Notes under the pieces: generated by a model
Told to the model about the DNA's origin: nothing
Database searches by the model: none
What the model saw: the letters and a program-made list of their open reading frames with translations, nothing else
Program-made: the position numbers and the translations under genes
Assembly (NCBI RefSeq): GCF_030272615.1
Contig: NC_081409.1
Span: forward strand, 650,600,468 to 650,664,467
Length of the DNA: 64,000 nt
Reading direction: 5' to 3'
Source: Cryptomeria japonica
Lineage: Eukaryota; Streptophyta; Pinopsida; Cupressales; Cupressaceae
In this document: piece after piece, positions 47,601-57,066 of the stretch
How the letters are laid out: each line of letters opens with the position of its first letter
Position numbering within the stretch: the first letter of the stretch is position 1

Positions 47601-48329
47601 CCTGACCCTTCCAAAGGGTCCAGAGCGAAATTCTAGATAGGTCCTATCCCTAGCTAGTTTTTTTGAGCGAATTTTCCTTTTTGGGCCTTGTGAAGATTGA
47701 ACCAATGTTGCCAAGTTGAGAAGTGGGTTCAATATGGGGGATTCCAGATGAAGTGAAGTGAAGAAAGTGAAATTTAGTGTGAATAGGCAAGAAAAAAGTG
47801 AATTTTTCTCTTGACCCTTCCAAAGGGTCCAGAGCAAAATTCATCAAAGTCACTATTTCCTCTTTATGTCAAGACAAGATTTTTATTCCTATGGCATGGC
47901 TGAGGCTGGAGTGAGATATTCTTGCCTTTTAGGGTGAATTGAAGTAAAGGAAGTGTAAAATAAAGCCTAAAGAAGGAATTTCGCTCCTGACCCTTCCAAA
48001 GGGTCCAGAGCAAAATTCTCACTATCACCTAATTTGCCCATGTGAGAAGCTAAAAGGATGGATCCCTAGACTTTGTTGGACTAAAATAAGCATATGCTCA
48101 CCTTCTGGAGGATTTTGGAGTGAAAAAAATGGGGTAATTTAGGCCTAATCAAGAAAATTGCTCCTGACCCTTCCAAAGGGTCCAGGGCGAAATCCTTAGG
48201 GAAGCCTATTCTTCACCTTGTTTGGGCCAGGCAAAGTGCTAGTTGTGAGGTAATGTTGAAAAGAGGTCTAAATTGGCCAGGAATGCAAATTTCACTCCTA
48301 ACCCTTCCAAAGGGTCCAGGGCAAAATTC
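44671..48329 (+). repeat. Tandem array of 23 hairpin motifs, ~170-bp period
   Basis: A ~38-bp motif recurs 23 times, starting near 44671, 44707, 44874, 45034, 45201, 45376, 45541, 45719, 45885, 46061, 46229, 46397, 46561, 46729, 46897, 47073, 47250, 47425, 47592, 47802, 47978, 48154 and 48289. It folds as TTCGCTC-CT-GACCCTT-CCA-AAGGGTC-CA-GAGCGAA: two 7-bp stems, an internal loop and a 3-base apex. Spacers are themselves related in an alternating pattern (for example those after 46397 and 46729 match, and those after 46561 and 46897 match), giving a ~340-bp dimeric higher-order unit. The array lies between the body ORF and the 3' LTR. The apical stem is much better conserved than the spacers. 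Confidence 0.95.
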
Positions 48330-48463
48330 TTATAGGGCCTGTCCCTAGAAAGAGTCTTGAACTAACTTAATTTTAATATCTTTTGTTGATGATTTAAGGT
48401 TTGAAATACTATGTTGAAATGAATTTATCATGTCCTTAATCATCTTTTGATTTGTTTTTGTAG

Positions 48464-48700
48464 ATGAAAGAAGATCAAGCCAAGACAAGGACGACCTTCT
48501 CCAGTCCAGCATCAACAAGGACAACCTTCTCCTATCCAGCATCAACAAGGACGACCTTCTCCAGTCCAGCATCAACAAGGATGACCTTCTCCGGTCCAGC
48601 ATCATCAGGGATGACCTCTTCCAGTCCAGCATGTGAAGGAAAGGTACACCATCCATCCGGCACATCAAAGACAAAGGAGGTTAAAGAAAGGGTTCATTGA
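48464..48700 (+). pseudogene. Short ORF with five 10-residue repeats
   Basis: Begins ATG directly after ttttgtag, a 3' splice-site-like run, and encodes five tandem decapeptides of the form TRTTFSSPAS (last two diverged) before a His/Pro/Ser tail and a stop at 48698. The DNA repeat is 30 bp, from about 48487 to 48636. Function unknown. It lies just before the 3' LTR and may simply be a repeat that happens to be open. Confidence 0.4.
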
Positions 48701-49940
48701 AGAAGCAGACAGTTCCAGAAGAGTTAACTAAAGTTAGCTTCTCAGCATCATCAAATTGAATATCTACCAAGTTGCAAGTGTCAGACAAGGTGGCATCCCA
48801 GTCATCACTCCTCCAGTCGGATTGGTCCACCTCAGCATGTCCAGATTCAATGTACCTGACTCATTGGAGATGGCACAAACTTCGATGTACCTACCCTAGT
48901 TATCCATTGGTCAAATATTCCAGAGAAGACATGTGTCAAAATAATGCAATTATTTCATTGGCTAGAATTGAGTTGTAAAAAAACCCTAATTAGGGTTTTC
49001 ATTGTAAAATCTCAACCATTGATCTTAAGTTGATATGAGCCATTGAATTATATTGAGGGCACTATATAAGCCCTGGCTCCTCATTTGTAAAGGAGAATGG
49101 TTAGCTAATAGACAATAGTGAGAAAATAGTTGATAGTCTGTGAATAGGTAGTTGAATAGCAAATAGAATAGCAATTAGAGTAGACTAGGAAGAGAAGACA
49201 AGACATTGTTGCCTCAATTGTAAAGACTTCTTTTTCATTGAAGATATGGTGAAATATGTCGTTTCATTGCAATATGCATGGTCTCTTGTTGAATATTCAT
49301 TTTAGATGATAGATAATTAAATTGAATGAAAGAAGTTGTTGAATGCACTTGTGTGGAATCCGTCTAATCCATACCACTAGCCTTTTACTGATTGTAAGTG
49401 TACCTTGCGTGGTCAACTGGCATAAAATGAGCTTAATCTCAAGTCATTACACGTCTATTGTTCATGCATTAACTTGAATGATAATCAATATTTGATGGTG
49501 TCCGGTTTGAATATATTTGAAGCATCCCTCAGAAGATCGTATTGAGTTGGTGTTGAATTGTTCAACTTGATGGTGAGACCCAACACAGTAGGACTCCACC
49601 TAGTCGTTCATCCATATTCTCGCATTCTAGGTAGTAGAGTAGACTTCCTTAACCCTACATCTTTTGTCATTTTTTTGTCTTCCAGTTAGTTAATAGAACT
49701 TGTGATTCTAGCAAATCAGATGTTTAGGTCATTGAGTGTAAGTCCCCTTGTGATTCCAGCAAATCACATCATACCACAAAGAGCTTATCCACACGTAGAG
49801 ATCCTACATAATAGAACCTTGGAGTTACTCTGACTGATCCTTCGACGAGATCTTCAGTAGTCGGGAACTTTGTTTAAGGAAGGATAAGATACTTCGATAT
49901 TTTATTCTGTGTTTGAATGTGCATAAAAAAAACGTCAACA
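48701..49940 (+). repeat. 3' LTR (left boundary not defined)
   Basis: The right end at 49940 (GTCAACA) matches the left LTR end at 40678. Homology to the left copy covers 49457-49940 only. The upstream part, present only here, carries a 20-bp palindromic telobox (48980-48999) and TATATAAG at 49063-49070, as expected for U3. A possible start is tgtcagacaagg near 48779, but I cannot prove it. Confidence 0.6.
48980..49070 (+). promoter_or_regulatory. LTR promoter: telobox palindrome and TATA box
   Basis: AAAACCCTAATTAGGGTTTT (48980-48999) is a perfect 20-bp palindrome made of two opposed teloboxes, 64 bp upstream of TATATAAG (49063-49070). Plant teloboxes bind Myb/TRB-type factors; here they would belong to the element's U3. 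Transcription would start around 49095. Confidence 0.55.
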
Positions 49941-50508
49941 CAACCCGGGACCTAAACAATTAGGTCAACCACCTAAAAGATAATACAATAAATCCATTAG
50001 CAAACCCGTAAACCAATTATAACCCAAGTCTGCCTAAGATTGAAACAACATTAACCAAACAATAAATCCAACCGGTAATGTATTGGGAGCATCCACCAAC
50101 ATGTTACACAAACCGGTCCATAACCTAGTAGAATAAGACTGGACCTAAAATAGGTTGCCATAAGCCAAATGAAATACCACTGATCAACTAGAACATGGAA
50201 AACGATAAACATTAGCATCTTGAAAGCTTTTTAGAAGCCGCACCAACACCACTTATCGAATCCATCAAAAGATCTTCAACGAAGCTCTGTCGGTAGAACC
50301 CTTACCGGTAACCAAAAGGCTTACTAGAACATATGATAGTTTCTGGATCACCAAATCTTGAACCAACTGAATGTGACATGCATCTTAATAACATGAATGA
50401 CCGAACCAAACCAATTCCACCAATTAGAATATATCAGAGACAAATCTTCTGATCATCATCAAAGTCCAACCACTCTACCAGAATCTTGTAGACAACCAAA
50501 GAAGCTAG
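49941..50508. other. Unassigned retroelement-like sequence
   Basis: No gene. Repeated accggt words resemble the Copia LTRs nearby, but no boundary other than that with 50509 is visible. Confidence 0.4.
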
Positions 50509-51710
50509 TGTTGACATCAATGAAAAACATCAATGCAACACATAATCAATTCCTCCTAATTCCCAATAGTTTATAATTCAGTCTTTATGTTCAGTGGTTG
50601 GAAAAGTTTGGCATTTGCTCCAGTGAGCTCCGGTATGATCATATGTTTGGTTGCAGATTTGGGAGAATGTTTTGGATGTTCATGTGTATCTTTAGTTTAG
50701 ATGGTTCATGATTTGGTGTTTTGCAAGCTATCTTTCTAGTCTGAATTGTTGTTGTTGAGTGTTCTTGTGAGTTAGTATGTTGATCGATGAAGATTTGCAT
50801 AAATGGTGTTGGTGTAACTATTGCAGATGGTTCTAGTGTGCTTTTTGGTGTTTCCTGATCATGTCTTATTTGTTTTGGTGGTCCATATTAATTCTTATGC
50901 ACGTTCTTGGTGATTTTCTTGATCCGGTAATATTCTTTGTTTTATGCGATATTCTTGGAGGTGTAGCATGTTGCGGTTGATCTTGGCGAGATTTCTGGTG
51001 GTGGTGCATATTTGGAGATTTGTTTTAGGTCCATGATATGTCATATATGTCATTATATTGGTCCGATGGTTCACATATGTATCATGTGATGTAATTTTGT
51101 AATTGAGAGTTGAGGGTTTTAGCCGATCTTGTAGTCAAGGTTGACGAATCGTATAAATAGGTGGTATAGTCATGTAATTTAGATATTGGTGTTGTGTCTG
51201 CATTATTACAAAGTGGTGTATGTGGTGCATAAGTGAATTTATCCTTTGGTGTGATGTTTTGAGAAAAGATTATTGCATGGTAGACAAATGTGCTTAACCG
51301 AAATTGTCATCAGGCATAAGGAGATGCTATATTTGCAGTTCATGTAATCCAGATTGTAGTCCGAATATTATTGTAAGGTAGTGAGCCTTCCCTTAGGGTT
51401 GAAGACTTTTGTGTCATCTTATTTGAAGAGTGAACTCTAGGAAATGTATATTAATGCACGTGCATTCCCCATTGTAATATTTACACATACTAATGTAGAG
51501 TATCATCTTATTGTGGGTAGGTTCGGATTGTGGTTTTTCCCTTAACCAAGCTTTCCACATCAAAATCTTGGTGTGTTGTGTGTTGGTGTTATTATGTTTA
51601 TCTTTATTCTTGTTGCAGTTGTTTAGATCTGAGTTTGTGCTTAAATTGTTTAATCCAGTGAAAATTGATTCACCCCCCCTCTCATTTTTCCTTCTTGATT
51701 GTTGCTAACA
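50509..51710 (+). repeat. LTR (solo or terminal remnant) with TATA box
   Basis: Begins TGTTGACATC and ends GTTGCTAACA, 1202 bp. TATAAATAG lies at 51152-51160, and the 3' end carries gtggtttttccc and GATTCACCCCCCCTCTC (from 51667), the same ending as the LTRs at 63271 and 63923. No primer site follows (an AT run does), and the flanks (gctag / atata) do not match, so it is a remnant. Confidence 0.6.
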
Positions 51711-51728
51711 ATATATATATATATATAT
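51711..51728. repeat. (AT)n microsatellite
   Basis: atatatatatatatatat directly after the LTR end, replacing the expected primer site. Confidence 0.9.
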
Positions 51729-52329
51729 AAGTACTCTTTGAAGTCAGAGTAATTGTAATTTGGATAGAGTTGTATTCTATAATGCATAACGTTTTTTGTA
51801 TGCATTTGAATTAACTTCTTTTTGTTTTTAAATGAGGATATCAATACCTAGGGAAAATATATTTTTTACAATTTTTTTCTCTATTTTTCAATTTTACCAT
51901 TGTGTGAAACACAATCCTTAATGTTCAATAGAAAACCTACATTCATAAGAAATAAACATAAATATATTAATGAAATTAAATATATTGAAAATTATACTAT
52001 TTGGAAAGCTTATAATAAGGAATACATAAAAAAAACTTTTAAATGAATTAATTTTATCTCCCCAAAATCTAATGTAAAAGTGTGTTTTTTATTAACATTT
52101 TGATAGGTGCAAATGAGACTCTGTTGTAACTATGATTTAAGAGTCAAGAGCTTCTATACAAGGTATTTTGATCTAAGAGGATTTTATCTAACTCTTTTCA
52201 ATTAATTACTTCAAATGGGACCTCTCAAGTCTTAAATAATTATATTTTCTACAAAAAATTTGATTTGAGCAAAAATCAAGATGTAACAAAAAGTTTAACC
52301 CAGTATTGTGGGCTCACCCCTCACTCACA

Positions 52330-53291
52330 CTCAACTGATTATGTCTCAGACCTTTAACATAATAAACATCATTAATTTTATGCTTACCATCAATAGAGAT
52401 GCTTCATTTTCCACAAATATGTGCAACTTCTTCTTCTACAAACTTAGTTGATCCACCATCATATTTTTCAAGGTTAATAAACTTATATCTATCACTGATC
52501 ATATGGTTTCAACATATAGAGTCAACGATCCACACTTTTGGTTCCACTTTTTCATGTAGTGCAATCTTCATATTTACTAGTTTGTCACTTTTCTTTACAT
52601 CTTCTAGGCTTTAGGACCACCCAACATTCTTTTCTTCTATAGCCAGGAACAAACATTATTCATTTGAGTCATTGTCATCTTCTTCTTTAGATGAGTAGGC
52701 CTGCGTTGGACAAAAACTTATTTTTCGTATCTATATCATCTCTTTTCATATCTCTATTATTCACTTTAGAGTTATCCTTTCCTTTGTTATCATCATTAAA
52801 TCTTCCACCATAATCTTCTTTATACACACATATAAAAGCATAATAATCAATTCTTTCATAATCAAAATATTTTAGGGGTAACTTACCTTTGTACTTCCTA
52901 GTTCCTCTCTTCAATATTCTCACAAATTTTAATTTAATCTCATCCATGTCTTCATTTTCTTCTAGTTCTTCTTCAAGAGCTTCTTTGTAACTTTTAATGC
53001 TACTTCCCTCCTTTTTTTTGATGTCATCCAATTTAGCAATTTCAAAGGCAGAGAATGAACCAAGGAGTTGATCTGCAATGTACTTATTCATGTCACAATA
53101 TTTCTCGATAACATACTTCTTAGGTTTATAGCTTTGGGAAATATTGCCATTATCTTCCTTACAACTTCACTTTCTTCAAAAACAAAAATGATCAACTCTA
53201 CCATCTGATCAAAAGAGGACCTGCAAAATTGATAGTGCAATACATATAGAATATAAACCTTATATCCAAAGTCACAACACATAGTATTCAC
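52330..53291 (-). pseudogene. gag-pro: Copia gag and protease remnant
   Basis: On the minus strand, 53291-53088 and 53091-52687 encode a gag C-terminal region (EVVRKIMAIFPKA, then a Lys/Glu-rich part and a basic GKLPLKYFDYERIDY segment where the zinc knuckle should be, its Cys residues lost). Further on (about 52610-52330), stop-ridden sequence still reads like the start of the Copia protease (…NHMI…KYDGGST…). It is heavily decayed, with frameshifts. It should precede integrase/RT in an intact element, but here RT lies on its 5' side. Confidence 0.65.
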
Positions 53292-53517
53292 TAACCGAAG
53301 AAATGCAAAAAATTATTCCATAGGGACATTAAATACTCTTTCTTGCATATTGAAACTTCCACTACACCATCCTTCTGGAAATGACTCAATTTCTTCACCA
53401 GACCACTCAACAATACCAGAACACTGACATCCTAAGTACCTATAATATATATTAACATCAATGATAACAGAAGGTAGGTTGGAATGAATGACAACATAGA
53501 ACAACATCTCAAATTTT

Positions 53518-53545
53518 CATCATTTTCCCCCTTTGTCATTGATGG
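53518..53545 (-). promoter_or_regulatory. Polypurine tract of the RT fragment
   Basis: The minus strand reads GACAAAGGGGGAAAATGATG after a leader (TTGCCATCAATG) identical in type to that before the PPT at 6855-6868. It marks the 3' end of the element supplying RT/RNaseH. The 3' LTR that should follow is not recognisable before the gag fragment. Confidence 0.65.
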
Positions 53546-53789
53546 CAACACCACCAATAGTGAAGAGTACATACAACTTCTCTCTCCCATTATTTGTTCC
53601 AATTTGTATCTCTCTCCTCCTTTAACATCAAAGATAAAGGGAATCATGCAAAACATTCTCTCTTCCTTATTGATAAGTTATGATAACTGCAATACTCACT
53701 GCTCCCCTTGAGAGCAACCACTACATCAATCCAGGAGCAAAAGATGAACTCTAGAACTCTTCTTGGACATATGCACCACCTGAATCCAT

Positions 53790-55390
53790 CTAGTTTAAAA
53801 AGGGAGGGGAAAAGTGCCCCAACTTGTACCAGAGATAATGAAAGGTACCCTTCGCCAACACCTTAGTAAATATATCTATAATTTGTTCTTTAGTAGGCAC
53901 ATACTCCAATTTGATTTCCTTCTTTTCAACCTTCTGTCTTGAAAAATGATACCAGATTGCAATATGTTTAGTCCTTGAATACATTATCAGATTATTTGAA
54001 ATTTTAATGGCATTTGTATTATTACACAAAATATGAATTGCTTCATCATACACTACCTTGATATCTTTTAGAGTTTGTTTCATCTACATGACCTGAGTGT
54101 CATGGATGTTGCTATAATGTATTGTGCCTTTGTAGTAGATAATGACACCGAATCTTGTTTCTTACTCGTCCAAGAGACCAGTCTGTCTCCCAAGAAGAAT
54201 GTGTCACCACTTGTACTTCTTTTGTCATCTACACATCCAGTCGAATCAACATTTGTATATGTTTTCAATATGAAATCATCATACTTCTTATACCATAACC
54301 CATATTTCAGAGTCCCTTTAAAATACCAAAATATTCACTTCACTGCTTGATCATGTGATTGCTTAAGACTAGCCTCATATCTAGCCACCAAACAAACAAC
54401 CTACATAATATTCAGTCTTGAAGTAGTCAAATACAATAATCCTCCAATCATAGATCTATACTTTTTCTTATCAACATCTAGAGATCCATCATCCTTTCTT
54501 AACTTACAACCGGTAGCCCTGGGGGTGGCAATTGGATTAGATTTCTCCCTCCCAAACTTATTTAACAACTCCTTGATATACTTGGTATGATAAATAAAAA
54601 TGCCCTTTTCTGATTGAGTAACTTATAGACCAAGAAAAAATGACAACTCACCTATCATAAACATCTCAAATTTCTTTTTCATCTCTTCCATAAACTTCAT
54701 ATATACATTATCATTTCCTCCAAATATAATATCATCGACATACACAACAATCAATAGTTTGTCACCTTCAATTTTAAAGTAAAGATTACTAGTTTAAGTA
54801 CCTTTTCTGAAGTTTTTCTGCAACAAATACCTATCCAACATCACATACCAAGCTCTAGTATCTTTCTTGAGTCTATACAATGCCTTATTCAGCCTACAAA
54901 CCATATACATACCATCTAATAGTTTGAACCCATCTAATTGTTCAATGTATACTTCTTCCTTAAGTTCCCCATTCAAGAAAGCTAACTTGACATCCATCTG
55001 ATATACCTTAAAGTTCTTGTGTTGTAAATACAAGAAACATCCTTATTGCTTCCATCCTTGCTATTAGAGAAAATGTCTCCTCAAAATCTATGCCTTCAAC
55101 TTGTAAATAACCTTTATAGACCAATCTTCCCTTATTTTGAGTGACTTTTCTATCTTCATTTAGCTTGTTTCAGAACACCCACTTGGTTTCTATCACATTT
55201 TTGTTAGGTGGTCTAGATACTAGTTTCCATGTTTGATTCTTTCCTATATGACTCAACTCTTCTTCCATTTCTTTTATCCAACTCTCATATTTGTTGGCTT
55301 CCATATAGGTATTTGGTTTAACATTAGATAGGAAATAGTAATTAGCTTGTTCACTAGATTCTACAAGCCATCTTCTTGTATAAACACCTT
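53790..55390 (-). pseudogene. pol: Copia reverse transcriptase / RNase H remnant
   Basis: Minus-strand, stop- and frameshift-broken. Recognisable pieces in order: [20 protein letters not shown] (55030-54960), the catalytic YVDD box (about 54740, VVYVDDIIFGG), DKRSTSGDTFFLGDRLVSW of RNase H (about 54230) and the C-terminal IIDIFTKVLAKGTF (about 53870). The family role is copying element RNA to DNA and removing the RNA strand. It is too broken to act. The YVDD residues themselves are intact. Integrase is not seen upstream; an LTR begins at 55400. Confidence 0.85.
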
Positions 55391-55805
55391 TACTTTTATT
55401 GTTGGCATTGTGTTGTCATTCATGTCAACCAGTATAGGATGGCTACAGGTATAAGAGATGTATGTGCAGCACTGTCATGGATGGATACATGACGAGATGT
55501 CTTTGATGTCAACCTTATGTTTCAGAACACCGGTAAGGTAAAGGAGAGAATGTTGACCTTTGCTGTCACCGGTACACAAGTTAGTGTTTGACTTGTGTGG
55601 ATGAAATGGACAGGTTACCAATACAGTCTATCACTGGTAAAGAGAGGATGTCAACTGGTAAGTTCTGTGCTAATAGTGAGTAGTTGCCAACCGCCAAGCT
55701 TATGACTAATGTACAAGCAAGGATGAGCAAGATGTTGGGTTGTTGATTGTGATGAAGAGGCAAAATGTTACCTAAATCACATGAACATTGAAGGAGAAGG
55801 ATGTA

Positions 55806-55810
55806 CAAGC
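55806..55810. repeat. Target-site duplication CAAGC (left)
   Basis: Identical to 62399-62403 on the other side of the Copia element. Confidence 0.95.
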
Positions 55811-57017
55811 TGTAAGGAAAGAAAGTGTGGAATTCGCTTCCTTAATGTCAATTCACAGAGGAGAAACAGGCTAGTATAGACAAAACTTCAACATTTACTG
55901 AATATGGTACGAGTAAAAACATGCACAAAAACAACACAGAGAGGTAACACACAAAGTTAATGTGGGAAAACCCTTTTCAGAGAAAAACCCACCACCAGCA
56001 AATGATCGACTTTATTAACAGTATGTTAAAACAATACAATAGAGTCTCATCTGCAGATTTCCTTCACTTTGTTACATAGTCATTCCAGACATACAAACAA
56101 CTGGATTGGACTCTTCGCAAAACACACCCCTAGCTCTCAAGATTTCGTCCTCTACTCCTCTCTCTCCAACCTTTGGATTTCCATCAGTTTTAATACCAAA
56201 CGGCTCGATGGTCCATCAGAGTAACGACCCCAACGGCTCGAAGTCTAACTGTCTGCCTGTGTCAGTCTGCAATCATGAAAAACAATTATCCCACATGCAG
56301 TAGACAACCGCATCAGTTTGTATTCATTTACACCGACAGTCTCATACATAGTATCTGAGAATTGACCTTTTTGGATCTTGGTTTGACCTCGCTCCTGCAG
56401 TCGGTCTCCACTCCATCATCCATCGACATAACATCCAGAAGGTAAACCTGATGGTCTGATGATACCCGATCACCTAAGGTGACTCCATCGGATCATCGGT
56501 ATAGCTTGCCAACAGCAACTCTGATCTTCGATGGCTAAGAGTGGTCTTCATTGGGACATTAGAACAATAACACAGCTACTATGCCGATACCAAGAGCACG
56601 GACTCATCAGCTCATCGGACCAAGTCCAAAACCGTTATCCTGGTCTGTATTGCCAGTATGGTAAGATGACTTCGTCGGGTCATCGAAACACAAATAACTG
56701 AGACCGGTAAGACCCGAACCAGGACCGGTAGAGATGGCTTCATCAGGACATCGACATGACATTTAGAATGTCAACCCGATAGCCAATAGGTGATCCAAAC
56801 CGAGACTGGTAAGACTTGAATCGAGACCAGTAGAGCTGGCTTCATCAGGACATCAGCATGACATTCAGAATGTCAACCCGATAGCCGATAGGTGAGAATA
56901 CATCGGCAAGAGACATGCCGATAGAGCTCACAAAATCCTTCATACTGTTTCATCGGCATGACTTAAGCCGATTAGTATGGACTATTGTCAAGTGAATTTG
57001 AGGCACATTTTCCAATA
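55811..57017 (-). repeat. 3' LTR of the nested Copia element
   Basis: Starts TGTAAGGAAAG on the plus strand. Its other terminus reads CCAATA where the partner reads CCAACA, a C-to-T change in the terminal CA. Confidence 0.95.
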
Positions 57018-57035
57018 AACTCCCACTTGACAAGG
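57018..57035 (-). promoter_or_regulatory. Polypurine tract of the nested Copia element
   Basis: The minus strand reads TCAAGTGGGAGTT immediately before the 3' LTR. Confidence 0.85.
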
Positions 57036-57066
57036 AATTCATTGGACTGAGATACCATTTTAGACG

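Larger units (their letters stand above)
40214..49940 (+). mobile_element. Pol-less LTR retrotransposon derivative with hairpin tandem array
   Basis: Two direct repeats (40214-40678 and the matching part 49457-49940) share LTR-type 3' ends (GTCAACA). The left one is followed by a primer-site-like TGGCGCTAGAAGGAGGG. The interior has one decayed ORF region (41189-43031), pyrimidine/purine-rich spacer, a 3.7 kb tandem array and a short spliced-looking ORF, but no protease, integrase or RT. The right LTR extends further left, with TATA and telobox motifs. The left LTR is truncated and begins with a micro-inversion, so no target duplication can be tested; the right flank is CAACC. It is best described as a LARD-like, Gypsy-type non-autonomous element; the superfamily is inferred only from the PBS and the 3' tandem repeats. 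Confidence 0.75.

Noticed and set aside
44960-47853. Minus-strand ORFs of 67-102 residues across the hairpin array (LDPLEGS / SGPFGRV segments)
   Set aside because: They recur only because the motif is repeated; the ~170-bp period is not kept in frame and no continuous ORF results.
44671-48329. CRISPR-like appearance: ~38-bp conserved repeats with regular spacing
   Set aside because: Spacers are ~135 bp and are themselves repeats of each other, the context is a plant LTR element, and no cas genes exist. It is a satellite-like tandem array.
53484-54350. Plus-strand ORFs opposite the Copia RT region
   Set aside because: Antisense shadows of the minus-strand RT/RNaseH remnant.
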